Both the position numbers and the translations under genes were made by a program. Source: Sphagnum compactum (taxonomy: Eukaryota > Bryophyta > Sphagnopsida > Sphagnales). From it: a stretch of 64,000 bases of DNA. This document shows positions 13,036 to 24,316 of this stretch, piece by piece (within the stretch, counting starts at the first letter, position 1; each line of letters starts with the position of its first letter). Location of the stretch: assembly GCA_965153455.1 (NCBI GenBank), contig OZ234499.1, positions 310,001 through 374,000 on the forward strand, given 5' to 3'. The notes beneath the pieces are model-generated. The model did no database searches and was not told the origin of the DNA. It worked only from the letters and a program-made list of their open reading frames with translations.

Positions 13036-16000
13036 TCACCAGTAGTCTCCACATGAACATGTCCCATCCTTGAAGTGATGAAAGCGACTTGTATCCCTTG
13101 CTACAATCTCCCGACCGACAATCTTTGAAATGAACTTGGTTGCTGTGTGGCAATCCCCACAGATACGGAGGTTCTTGAAGAGATGAATGGTTGTTCCAGG
13201 GGCTGTGCTGATAAGGCCATACGCAATAGCAAGCTTCTCCCCATGGTGGCCTACAGCCTGTTCCTTGGTCTGTTCATCCACATCATGCATCACAAAACGA
13301 GTATCAGGCACATATCCTGCCTCCTTCATCTGCCTGGTCAATTTTTGCAACTCGGCATATATCTCCTCTGACTGTGAGTGAGTTCTGTCTTCTGCCACAA
13401 ATGAATGTAACTTACTGTTAACCTCAATCCTGCAGACTCCGGCCTCCTTTGTCACACCTCTGGCTGCCATGGTTATATTCACCTTTGCTACAGAATCCCA
13501 CATGCCAGCTCCAGCATACACGTGTGAAAGCAACACATACACAGCAGCATCCTTTGGTTCCAACCCCAGGCAGTGTTCTGCAGCTCGTTCAGCTATATCC
13601 ACATTGCCATGAACATTGCAAGCACCGAGCAAAGCTCCCCAGACTGCATTGTGTGCTTTAATTGGCATTGTCTTGATGAAGTCTTCTGCTTCATGTAGCT
13701 GCCCTGCACGGCCAAGGAGGTCCACCATGCAGCAATAGTGTGCATCCATTGGTGTGATCCCATGGTCTTCATACATGGAACTAAAGTAAGCATGGCCTTC
13801 TTCAACTAGGCCTGAATGGCTACATGCAGAGAGCACACCAACAAATGTGACTGCATCTGGCTGAATCCCTTCATGTCTCATTTGTCCAAAAACTTCAAGG
13901 GAATCTTTGCCAAAGCCATGGTGAGCAAGTCCAACAATCATTGCATTCCATGAAACAATGTCTCGATCAGGCATGGAATTAAATACTTGTCGTGCATCCT
14001 CAAGTCTCCCACACTTTGCATACATGTCAATCAGTGCAGTTCCAATCCAGGCATCAATCTCCACTCCAGCTTTAATGATGCTGCAGTGTACCTGTTTGCC
14101 TTCCTCAAGGTGTGCCTGGCTGGCACATGCCTTAAGAATGGAGATATATGTAATCCGGTTTAGCCCCACACCATCCCTTTGCATTTTGCAGTAAAGATCA
14201 AAAGCCTCTTTAGTGGCCCCACACTTAGAATACATACCAATTAGAGCGTTCCCCACCTCAACATCAGACTCCAATCCATTTTTCCTGATTTGGTCATGAA
14301 CCTCCTTCCCCCTGTCCAGATCCACTGGACCAGAACACACATTTAGGATGCTCATGAATGTGATCTTGTCCGCCTCCATACCTTCCTCTTGCATTTGATA
14401 ATACACATCAAAAGCCTGCTCACTTGCCCCACACCTGGCATACATGCTGATGAGAGCATTCACCACAGAAATGTCAGAGCCAAATCCACATTTCCTTATA
14501 TTGGAATGGACCTGCTTCCCTCTGTCAAGTTCCATTGGGGTAGCACAAGCATTCAAGACACTCATGTAGGCAATCTTGTCTAACTCCACACCTTCTTGTT
14601 GCATTTGTGAATACACATTAAAAGCCTCGTCACTTGCCCCACACTTGGCATACATGCTGATAAGAGCAGTCCATGCATGACCATCACATTTCAATCCAGT
14701 ATCAATGATCTGGCCATGTACCTTCTTTCCTATCTCCAAGTCTGCTGGACTGACACATGCATTCAACAGGCCCATGAATGTAAATTTGTCTGGCTCAACA
14801 CCTTCTCTTTGCATTTGGCAATACACTTCCAAAGCCTTTTCAGCAGCTCCACACTTCCCATACATGTTGATAAGTGTGTTCCCCATATAGACATCAAAGT
14901 CAATTCTAGAGATCCTCATGTCTGCATGAACTTGTTTCCCCATATCCAAAGCTGTTAGGCTTGCACATGTATTCAAAATGCTCAAGAAATTGGTTGTGTT
15001 ATGAACCACATTGTTTCGCTGCATTTGGTGATACACTTCAAAAGCTTCCTCACTTGCCCCACACTTCCCATACATGTTGATAAGAGCTGTTCCCACTTCA
15101 GCATCGCATTTGAGTTTGGTCTCTTTTATTTGGGCATGGACCTGCTTTCCCTTGTTGAAAGCTTTTAGATTTGCACATGCATTCAGAATGTAGATGTAAG
15201 TGGACTTTTTGAGCTCTACACCTACAAGTTGCATTTGACAGTACACCTTAAAGGCTTCCTCAATGACCTTCCCCCTTGCATACATGCTAATAAGAGCATT
15301 CCCTACACGCACATCAGTTTCAAATCCAGCCTCCTTAATGTGAACATGGACTCCCTTCCCCCATTCCAATGCTAGAGGGCTGACACATGCATTCAAGATG
15401 GTCATGTAAGTAATGGCATCTAGTTTCAAGCCTTCGTGTTGCATTTGGTGATAAACTTCAAAAGCCTCCTTATTTTCCCTGCATCTACAATACATACTGA
15501 TAAGAGCATTCCCAACACCCACATCATATTTGAATTGGGATTTCCTAATGTCGGCATGAACCTGCTTCCCCCATTCTAAAGCCATGGGGGTGGCACAAGC
15601 ATTGAGAATGCTCATGTAAGTGATATTGTTCAGCCCCACACCCTCGCATCGCATTTGGGAATAAACTTGAAAAGCCTCCTTGATGTACCCACACTTCCCA
15701 TACATGCTGATAAGAGCAGTTCCCACACGCACATCACATTCATATCTGAGCTTCCTTATGTGGGCATGAATTTCCTTCCCCTGTTCCAAAGCCCCTTGGT
15801 TGGAACATGCTTTTAGCATGCTCATGTAGGTGATTTTATTTAGTTGCACACCTTCTCGTTGCATGTGGTAAAACATATCAAAAGCCTCCTCAATACTACC
15901 ACACTGAGCATACATGCTGATCAGTGCAGTCCCCACATGGACATTGGAGTCAAATCCAGAGTTTCTTATATGGGCATGAATTTGCTTCCCCAAACTTAAA

Positions 16001-16800
16001 TCTGCTGGGCCTGTACAAGCATTCAGGATACTCATGTAGGTAACTTTGTCTGCCACCACACCCACACGTTGCATGTGGTAATAGACTTCAAAAGCCTCCT
16101 CACTGCATCTGCAGTTGGCATACATGCTAATAAGAGCAGTCCATACACGCACATTGTATCCACATCCAGAGTTGAGAATGTGGGCATGTATGGACTTACC
16201 CCATTGCAACATTTCTGGACTGGAACAAGCTTTTATAATGCTCATACATGTCATTGTGTTGGGCTTCAAGCCTTCTTGCTGCATCTGGTAGAACAACTCA
16301 AAAGCCTCCTTTACATGGCCAAGCTTGGCATAACCAGAGATCATTGTGGTCCATGAAAACAAATCTTTCTTGACAAGTTTGTCAAATATGTGGTTTGCAT
16401 CCAACATTCTTTGACTGTTGACATACTTTGTCAGCAATGTAACACTGTCTGTCAGAGATTCTTTCGGCTTCATACCAGCACGCACCTGCTTTGACACCAC
16501 CAGACCTTTCACCTCAGGACATCCCCTTGGAGGATCGGCATAAGAAAACAAACCTAACTTACTGACTGCCTTGTTGAATGAGACTGCATGGTGCAAACAT
16601 GAATCCTCAATCCTCATTACTAGGAAACTCAGGCAGTAGGTGCTATGGCTTTGAATCCTGTTTTCAGAAAATTTGTGGAGATATCTCACAGTCTTCCTCA
16701 CATTCAATTGTATTATCTCATGATAACCACCGTGACCAAACCATTCAGTTGCACAGCAAATCAAGAAGATTTTAAGAGTGTGGAAGCATGATGCAATCAA
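13036..16800 (-). CDS. PPR protein with C-terminal E and DYW deaminase domains
   Basis: This is an uninterrupted frame of 1,254 codons. PPR-DYW proteins bind a specific organellar transcript and deaminate cytidine to uridine at an editing site. After a poorly defined N terminus come about two dozen PPR motifs, one canonical round (with DLFSWTTMISGYAKLG), then a long array of exact 70-residue modules, then a canonical last round (with DIVSWNAMIVGLAHHG). E/E+ motifs and the DYW domain follow. The DYW domain shows the PG-box start EAGYVPDTRFVMHD, the HxE zinc and catalytic motif as HGEKLAIAYGL, the CGDCH zinc ligands and the terminal CSCGDYW, so it looks catalytically complete and of the C-to-U class. 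The lack of introns is usual for the family. The ATG at 16,800 is the first in frame; later ones are possible. Target organelle and site cannot be read from the sequence. Confidence 0.96.
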   Translation of the reverse strand: MIASCFHTLKIFLICCATEWFGHGGYHEIIQLNVRKTVRYLHKFSENRIQSHSTYCLSFLVMRIEDSCLHHAVSFNKAVSKLGLFSYADPPRGCPEVKGLVVSKQVRAGMKPKESLTDSVTLLTKYVNSQRMLDANHIFDKLVKKDLFSWTTMISGYAKLGHVKEAFELFYQMQQEGLKPNTMTCMSIIKACSSPEMLQWGKSIHAHILNSGCGYNVRVWTALISMYANCRCSEEAFEVYYHMQRVGVVADKVTYMSILNACTGPADLSLGKQIHAHIRNSGFDSNVHVGTALISMYAQCGSIEEAFDMFYHMQREGVQLNKITYMSMLKACSNQGALEQGKEIHAHIRKLRYECDVRVGTALISMYGKCGYIKEAFQVYSQMRCEGVGLNNITYMSILNACATPMALEWGKQVHADIRKSQFKYDVGVGNALISMYCRCRENKEAFEVYHQMQHEGLKLDAITYMTILNACVSPLALEWGKGVHVHIKEAGFETDVRVGNALISMYARGKVIEEAFKVYCQMQLVGVELKKSTYIYILNACANLKAFNKGKQVHAQIKETKLKCDAEVGTALINMYGKCGASEEAFEVYHQMQRNNVVHNTTNFLSILNTCASLTALDMGKQVHADMRISRIDFDVYMGNTLINMYGKCGAAEKALEVYCQMQREGVEPDKFTFMGLLNACVSPADLEIGKKVHGQIIDTGLKCDGHAWTALISMYAKCGASDEAFNVYSQMQQEGVELDKIAYMSVLNACATPMELDRGKQVHSNIRKCGFGSDISVVNALISMYARCGASEQAFDVYYQMQEEGMEADKITFMSILNVCSGPVDLDRGKEVHDQIRKNGLESDVEVGNALIGMYSKCGATKEAFDLYCKMQRDGVGLNRITYISILKACASQAHLEEGKQVHCSIIKAGVEIDAWIGTALIDMYAKCGRLEDARQVFNSMPDRDIVSWNAMIVGLAHHGFGKDSLEVFGQMRHEGIQPDAVTFVGVLSACSHSGLVEEGHAYFSSMYEDHGITPMDAHYCCMVDLLGRAGQLHEAEDFIKTMPIKAHNAVWGALLGACNVHGNVDIAERAAEHCLGLEPKDAAVYVLLSHVYAGAGMWDSVAKVNITMAARGVTKEAGVCRIEVNSKLHSFVAEDRTHSQSEEIYAELQKLTRQMKEAGYVPDTRFVMHDVDEQTKEQAVGHHGEKLAIAYGLISTAPGTTIHLFKNLRICGDCHTATKFISKIVGREIVARDTSRFHHFKDGTCSCGDYW

Positions 16801-17341
16801 TGAAGCTGTCTCTTATGAAGTACATCAAAGATAGGAGATGATGGTGCTAAAGCTTCTGCAGTCATCTGGTAATGGAAAAGCCAGGACGTACTTGAAGCTC
16901 AAATCTTTGGGTCATCATGCAAAGAATAGTACCCGTGATGCTTTACACCTGGTGTGCCACTGCCCTGGTGTGTTTGAAGTGTCACCAGATTGTGTGTCAC
17001 CACCTTGTGTCCAGACAGAGCGCTTCACAGGAGTTGACCACCTGGTGATTGAAAGGACTGAATTGTAATGCCTATGTTTGAAGTCTGGATTCTGTTTATT
17101 CACCTGCCAAAACACTTGCGCTTCTTAAGCACATCAAAGGCTCAGATCTACAAAACCAAACATACAAATATCACAACTTTGACACTGGAGTACCTCACAA
17201 AAGGAAGACATATTATATATGCCTTATGGCGTAAGCTATGGCCAATTAGAACATGGGGTCAAAAATGGTTCAGAAACAATACACTGCTGTATTGTGTTAT
17301 GAGGTGAGCGGAACAGATAAGATATGCTTAGCATAAGCCAA
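16801..17341. other. Spacer between the PPR gene and the small membrane protein gene
   Basis: This spacer holds the presumed 5' flank of the PPR gene and the 3' flank of the next minus-strand gene. I see no further coding segment. Confidence 0.6.
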
Positions 17342-19862
17342 TTATGCACTCTGGGCGCCTTTAAGCACCTTGCTTACATTCTCTGCTTTGGAGGAATTGG
17401 GTGTCTCTCCTGCAGCTTTTTTCCCCCTCAGAACTTGGGACAGTCGTATTGGGGTCCTGGGATTTAACAGCCTCTGTTGCTGCTTCTGTATCTTTCTCAA
17501 GGTAAACCACTGGCCACCCCTGAACCCAAATCCATATCTGCTTCTCAATGCCAACAGGGATAAAGTTCAGTGTAAAAAACAAACCCTGTCACAATATAGT
17601 CAAGAGCCCCTCAAGATCCAGGGACACAGAGATCAATAGGCTCTTCTTTGGGTGCCTAGGCATCATAAACAATAGGATGACTGCAACTAAGGACAGAACA
17701 GATCTGGCCGTTATCCAGCCCCATCTACTAACTATACACTATTTGAACCAATTTTCACCAAATCAATTCAATTGCAGCAATCACTTGCCTAGCTAAAAGA
17801 AGCATGTTCAAAATGCTACAATAACAACAAACAGTTCATGAGGCCTCAAATGCATCATACTCCTCACTTGGATGATATAGAAAAATTGAGTGTTAAATTG
17901 TGTTAGAAAATCTTCTACCACAGAGATTTACAAATCAATTAACACTAAGTACTGCCTCCTTGCCATTAGGTTATAGACATGCTTGAGAGTTTTTTGCTCT
18001 CTTTCTCTTTAGATGAATGAAACTCAAAGCCAAGCTCATGATGAATTTACCCTACTGAGAATTAACACCACCATAGTATGATGTGTGCAAAACATGTGAG
18101 AGAGTTTTCCGCTGTGTCTTCAGATCAATTGAAATTCAAAGCCAGTCTCATGATCAAATTAAACTCTACTGAGCATTGACAACACAATTTTGTGAAATTA
18201 TATGATCTAACATAAACCCACATGAGACCTTCAATCTCTAACATGTACTGTTCTGTAAATACCTGCCCTAATTTTTGTGGTGTATTTAGACAACCATTGC
18301 CAGACACAAGAACTCAGCAATGATCTTCCAGGATACTATGAAATGGAAGAAATCTTTTACAGTGGAAGCATACATCCTCTGGACCTTAGGCCAAGTTTTT
18401 ACACCAGAGAAGGGTAGGGCCATTGGCCCTTCACTATTTTTCGGTGCCCATCACTCGGCCTACTGCCCTTGAGCCTAGGCACCTCAAAAACAAGGAACCC
18501 TTCTCCTATACTAATTGCCAGGTCTTGAACCTCCTTATAATGTCCTACAGAAGAAGAGGTATTTCAAATGCTTTAGACTACTACTTCAGCATAATGTCAA
18601 GAGGTGATAAAGAACTCAATTTCTCTTGTGAAATGAGTTATAGCGTACCCGATGACCAAAGTGGTTCCTGTGGTTGCCGCACAGGCAGCATAGCTTACAC
18701 CGATGCTGCTTGTCAATGCCTTCACATGTTCCTCTTCCAAATTATGCACTGTTGCCATCTGCATTGTACCCATCAGAACACTGCCCTCTATCAGTAACAA
18801 GCCCCCCCAACCTTGCATAAAACCCATAGTGCAGAGTTTACAGACCAGCAGAATCAAGAAAGCTTGTCTGCTCCAACAACAATGGTTCAGACACAGAAAT
18901 CCACCTGCACTTCTTGCTGTCTTCAATAATCAGGCAGATGACAAAACAGATATCATGAGAAACACTCCAAAAAACAAAAAAAAACACCTAGACAAGGTTT
19001 TCAACATATTACCTAAGAAATTGCAGAGAAATCTGCTGTGTCATATTTCTTCCCACCGAAGATATTTGTCTTACAGCTAGAAATGATAAGCTCTTCTTCA
19101 GGAAATAGCAGAAAATGCAATGGCTTACCGCATGTTTAAACGAGTTCAAGCGGTCCTCAACCTTCTTTTGGTGCATTTGTCAAGCAGTGTACCCTGTTTC
19201 ATTCAAGTGTCAAGAATCAGAGACCACAAGAGAGACAGACACAGACAGACACAGACACAAATTGTAAAATGTTTGTGCTGCTGTTGATCATGGATCTATG
19301 TCAACAACTCTGAAAACAGGCTGACATTCACCACAAATATAGAAGCAAGAAAAACTGTGAACCTGCCCAGGCAGCCCCAGCAGATGCCAAATGAAGCTCC
19401 AATTGTGAAAACCACATTATGTTTCTCGATGATGTCCTGAAGAAGAGACAAAACAAAAGATTGGATTCCAAGTCCCATGTCCACCCACCAGGTGAAAAAC
19501 CTCAAAAGAATGCAGTTTATGAATGGTGAAGAAAGCTGCATAAGAATGGCATGGTCTCTAATGGGTAGGTACAAGAGGGACAAACAATTGCACATTCCAG
19601 AAAAAAGAATCAAAAGGAAACTGCATGAGAATGACATGATCTCTGATGGGTACAAGAGGAACAAACAATTGCAGATTCCAGAAAAGAATCTAAAGATCGT
19701 CACACAAACCTTTACTGAGAAGAAAGTCTCCTGCACCGCCCTCTGCGCATTCAGAACCTTGGCTCTCACTTGCTGCATAGCTAGCTGCTTGTCCCCCACC
19801 CCCTTGCTACCAACCCCCTTTTTTTCTTTGAACTCACACTTGCAATTGCAATCACTTCCCTG
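17342..19862 (-). pseudogene. Small plant membrane protein gene with a frameshift and an in-frame stop
   Basis: Five exons can be joined: A (about 19,862-19,710), B (19,436-19,363), C (19,193-19,129), D (18,758-18,649) and E (17,537-17,342). The protein reads through a helix (QQVRAKVLNAQRAVQETFF), a first membrane segment (NVVFTIGAS then ASAGAAWAG), a charged segment (HQKKVEDRLNSFKHA), a second small-residue-rich segment (AACAATTGTTLVIGYGFG), then FRGGQWFTLRKIQKQ and a basic tail. Junctions C/D and D/E agree in phase. Exon B changes frame midway: one extra base in CATTTGGCATC would reconcile both halves and also the phase into exon C. Exon C then has TGA at 19,182-19,180, where CGA (Arg) would fit. 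So either this is a decaying copy or the sequence has errors. The layout resembles conserved plant two-helix organelle membrane proteins, but I cannot name it. The start codon is unresolved; ATG at exon A codon MQQV is possible. Confidence 0.6.
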
Positions 19863-20423
19863 AGACTACCTATTCTCAAGAAGAATTTTGCACACTACTG
19901 CAATCATTCCATTCTGAATGAAACCCTAATCCAGCCAGAAAAATTCTCCAAGAAACACACTGCACAGTAGGCTGTTTGGAAATCCTCCTGACAAACCCTA
20001 AGATTTCTTGGGCTTTTGTTGTCCTACAGTCTCTTCATTCCAAGAACATCATCATCCCCAAGAAAGAGTACCATACCATGCACTCAAGAGTGTACCACCA
20101 TAGCCTCCGAGACTGCTTTGCTTGAATTGATGATGAACCCCACAAGCAAGCTTGAGCTGCTGCTTCTTCCCTTTGTTTTTTCTCGATCTGTAAACAAGGA
20201 TCACACCGATGAAGCTTCAAGCCCCAGATTTTTTATAAGCTTATAGGAGGAGGAAGAAATTAATTGTTGTTTGATTAGGTCAAACACTCGGTGTGGGTGT
20301 GTGGATTTATCAGTGGAGAGCATGCAAAAGAAGAGACCTAACCCTCTTTCTTCTCGTTCTCCGATGCTAAAAGACATTGGGTAGATGCCGAAATTCTGAT
20401 TAAATTCTTTAAGAAGAAAACTC

Positions 20424-20650
20424 TAGGGAATGTTTCTGTCAAGATCTTCAAGAACAAAACTCTTGGGAATGTTTCTGTCGAGATCTTCAATAAGAAAAAT
20501 TCTTGGACATGTTTCTTCTGTCAAGATCTTCAAGAAGAAAAACTCTTGGGAATGTTTCTTCTGTCAAGATCTTCAAGAAGAAAAGCTCATGGGAATGTTT
20601 CTTCTGTCAAGACCTCCAAGAAGAAAAACTCTTGGGAAATGTTTCTGTGT
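20424..20650. repeat. Tandem array, unit about 40-43 bp, about six copies
   Basis: GGGAATGTTTCT followed by GTCAAGATCTTCAAGAA recurs six times. Early copies lack a CTT triplet present in later ones, which gives 40-bp and 43-bp versions. Single-base differences mark each copy. The array lies about 600-800 bases upstream of exon A of the minus-strand membrane protein gene. The open plus-strand frames inside it are by-products of the repeat. Confidence 0.9.
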
Positions 20651-20840
20651 CTAGTTTGATTCTCAGTTTGTTTTGTAGAGGAGTGTAGAGAAATTGCTCA
20701 TGGTGGTCAGGTTCAAAGAAATCAAAAGCACAGAGACACACGCACACACACAGACTGAGACAAAAAGAGAGAGAGAGAGAACTCCAACCCTAGTGTGGTT
20801 CATGCAGCGAAGCAGGCTGAGATGTTTGCTGACTCTCCCA

Positions 20841-21146
20841 TTATTGTAAAGCTCCATCGGAAAATTGTTGTTTGATACATGTCTGTAGAGGCAATTGCAA
20901 CAGGTTTATTTTTCTAGATCTGTTTTCCAGTGAGACAAAAAGGTGCCAGAAAACATCGGCCATTTGTTGTTGTTTTCTAAGAACATCCACTTTGAAAGCC
21001 AAAGGCTCTTTGCATTTCTCCACTTCTCTTGCATGTTTGGTTGCAAAGTTGTAGATAGTTCGGATCTGCTCATTTCCATGTTCCGCTGACAAAGGATGAC
21101 AATTAAAGAATCTGTGCTGCAGTTGGAACTTTTGTTTGGGACCCAT
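20841..21146 (-). CDS. Unrecognised 101-codon ORF, helical and charged
   Basis: This open frame has a more protein-like composition than its surroundings. It includes a charged, probably helical middle (ATKHAREVEKCKEPLAFK, then RKQQQMADVFWHL). I recognise no family and see no matching exon nearby, although splice-like sites are easy to find at either end. It may be chance. Confidence 0.15.
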   Translation of the reverse strand: MGPKQKFQLQHRFFNCHPLSAEHGNEQIRTIYNFATKHAREVEKCKEPLAFKVDVLRKQQQMADVFWHLFVSLENRSRKINLLQLPLQTCIKQQFSDGALQ

Positions 21147-24100
21147 GTTGTGAAACTATTGATTGATGGCTGTCTGTTTTGATCAGTTGGTGGAATTTTT
21201 GCAGAAGATGCTGTGTATTGCTCACCAGGACATTTGTTTCAACACTTGGGTTTTGGTGGTTGCAGGACTCTATGAATGTATGACCAAGGTGGCACTCATT
21301 GCCACTATTTCAAAGGGAAAAAATAAGTGTCATCATCACGGCAGCAGGAATTGGAGGGTTTGTTGGAAGAACTCCATGATGCCGCATGCGCGTGCTCAGG
21401 AAGGAAACAACATATGAAGAGTCTTGTGAAGACCAAACAAATCGTGCTGCAGGGTATAGATGGGTCTTTATAGGATTCAGACATCATCACAAACTTCTTA
21501 TTTGATCTTGTTGTAATATACAACTGTCTCTTTCTGGGTTTTCTGTGATGGTTTTGTTTCTCACACTTTCAGGGTTCAGGGTTTATGAGGTCTCACTTGT
21601 ATTTTGTGGGTGTAAGGTGTTTGTTGTGTTATTGGTGAGTGGAAAGTCAATTTCAAATTTATGTTCTTGGATCACCAAACTGAAAAGTCTGCATATGTTA
21701 CTTGCCTGTGTACAACAGAAGCTCTTTGCAGCAGCTTATGTCTGGCGCCAGATTGACTATGGCGCTTGGGTGAAGCCCTTCCTTCCATTATTCCTCTGGT
21801 TTTTCACTTGCAAGGAATCCACCTTCTAAATCTCATTTGCCTAGGCAAGACTTTTTCTTGGTTGTAGACAATGTGGATGCTCATTTGGGTTCAATGACAT
21901 TTATCCACTAGATTTTCCAATACCCGGGCCCCAGGAAAGCCATAAGATCTGGATATTGTTGGTGCTATGCTGGGTAGCAAGGCTTGTATTTTCAGGTACC
22001 AATATCTGGAGAAGATTGCAGCCAAGAACAATTCATCTGCAAGCTTATCAATCTGTGGCATCATCCCCAAAGGAGATGGGGATCCTGGAGATGTGCATTT
22101 GATTGTCACATTCCTAAATATGATTGTCACAATCCTGTATTGGGATTGTTGCTGACTGATGAGTTTGACCTGTTCAGACAACATCAAGTTTCAAAGTTTG
22201 TAAAGCTGAAATGGTGTGATTGATCTAAGGGAAGGATTGTAAATCACCAACCAGTTCCAGTTGCAAGAGTTGAACATAGTATTCAGTGATTGTCTTGTTC
22301 TCTCCAGCTCAAAGCCTCAGAATATTCAGAACAGGGAGATACTGGTAATTGTTCATCTTTCTAGAAATTCATCATGACAGAAGTAGGTACTTTGACCAAC
22401 CTCTGGACATTGGTGTTGAACGGGGTACCAATAAGGAGTTTACTTCCTGGCCTCATTAATTCGATTTCCTTGGAGCATTTTGAGCTTGAATCGCTGTTGC
22501 ACACTGACTGAATTGCCAGATAAGAGTGTTATCACCAATTTGCAAGTGCTTGATGTCAAAAGATACTGAAGTTCAAGAGATTCATGGTGTTCTGACCAAG
22601 AGTTTGCAACTACATGGATTGTTCTATACAGACTGTGAAGAGTTGAGGAATTTGCCCAACATGTGTTCAATGGCAAGACTTGAAGAGGATTTCACAAAAG
22701 GTGGTGCAAACTTGACAATCCAATGCCATGCATGTGAGGGTTGTAGAGTAATTGAGGAATTTGGAAAAATTATTATGTGCATTTGGATAAATTTGGAGGA
22801 ACGTTTGTTGCTGGTCTAATGCAAATTCTTCCTTCAATGAGGTGTTGGACTCTTGCAGTACACCATAGCTTGATAACAGCATGCCCCCAGATTTCAAGAA
22901 TGTTGGCCAAGTATTTTTGGAAGCAACTGTACACCTTGTGCCTGGTACAATCCAGCCAAAGCTCACTCCATGTGCTGACAATCTTATCAGCTCATGGCTC
23001 ATTTCATCATTTACAAATCCTACTACAAATAGTCATGATCTGAATCCTTCTTGACTTTTCTCACCATTCTATTTTCATGATGTGTTTTGCTTGATCATCC
23101 ATGAGGTCCAGCATTCATTGGATCAGAACTTCAGGTGTGAGAAAGGAGCACCAATCAACAAAGGTATGAATGCATCAAACTGCAACCTTGACTAATCAGT
23201 GCGTTAAACAGTCCTGTACCAAGCAAATCATTCAGCTTGGAATTATTAAGTGCACCACTTTAATTACCAAATTTCAAAGGCAATAAACAGTGCCAATCTC
23301 CCATTTCTTTCATCAATTGAAGGATATGCATAGCTTCTTCTTCTTCCAAGGATTATTAGCAACACAAGCAAGAAGTATTTGACATAAGCCAGTCATTTCC
23401 ACAAATAGCCCTTGGATTAACCTGAATACTTGACAAATCTTGCTAGAACAGGCCTCCAGATATTTGAACTCAACTTTGATAAATGCAGGGGCACATGATT
23501 GGATTCAGACATGTTATTGTAATTGAATGCTAACTGGTCTCAATTCAGAAGCCATGAAAAGAAACAATTCCTCTCAAGGACAGATCAGAAGACAATGGGG
23601 CCTTCATAGTTGCATGTACAAAATACAACAGTACCATGGTTGCCTTATTATTGAAGGTATCTAAAATTTTCACATCCAATAGCTTCAATAACATTCAAGG
23701 AACATAAGCTTTATCAGATACAAAAAATTGTGAACCACTTAAATCATCACAAACAAAGCTCTCATGTATTACACAATTAGCCATAACATAAATGCTGTGT
23801 GTTTCTTTATAAGATAAAGATTGCAATTGCAATTTAGCAATTGAAAAACCTTATTCAAAGACAAGTTAACACATGATATTGCACTCAAAACTGTTCAGAA
23901 TAGTGCAACAGACAAAACACATTTCACTTTGTAGAAATAGCCCTTGCTGCTAACTGAAAGCTAAGCAAAGTTTTATCAAAGACTTCTTTCTTGACCTAAA
24001 CATGAAGCTTATTTAGTGATCTCTAAATGTCCTCATGTTGCAGGTGAGAATTTTATGATAATGTCAGGAGACAAATGTAGACAAGATAATTAATACCTGT

Positions 24101-24316
24101 GCACACATAACATAGACAAACAATTTTCCTTGTACACAAGGACAGTGCAAATTGCAAGTCTGTGAATTGTCAGAGTTCTCAACCCAGCCAGACATGCTAC
24201 ATGAGTGGTATTCTTGTGACCATTTTTCTTCACACAATTTGTGAAACCAGAAGTGGTCTCACTTCTGGTCACCCTCAAATAATTTCAGACGGCATTAAAT
24301 GCTGTGTGGATGATAC

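Larger units (their letters stand above)
19863..24316. other. Gene-poor region
   Basis: A 43-bp tandem array (20,424-20,650), short GA and CA microsatellites near 20,730-20,785 and a 101-codon minus-strand frame (20,841-21,146, separate entry) are the only items noted. The remaining open frames are short and unlike any family known to me. Confidence 0.55.

Noticed and set aside
13147-16775. Plus-strand ORFs opposite the PPR gene
   Set aside because: They are antisense shadows of a strongly supported 1,254-codon frame, and their recurrence follows the 210-bp module of the PPR gene.
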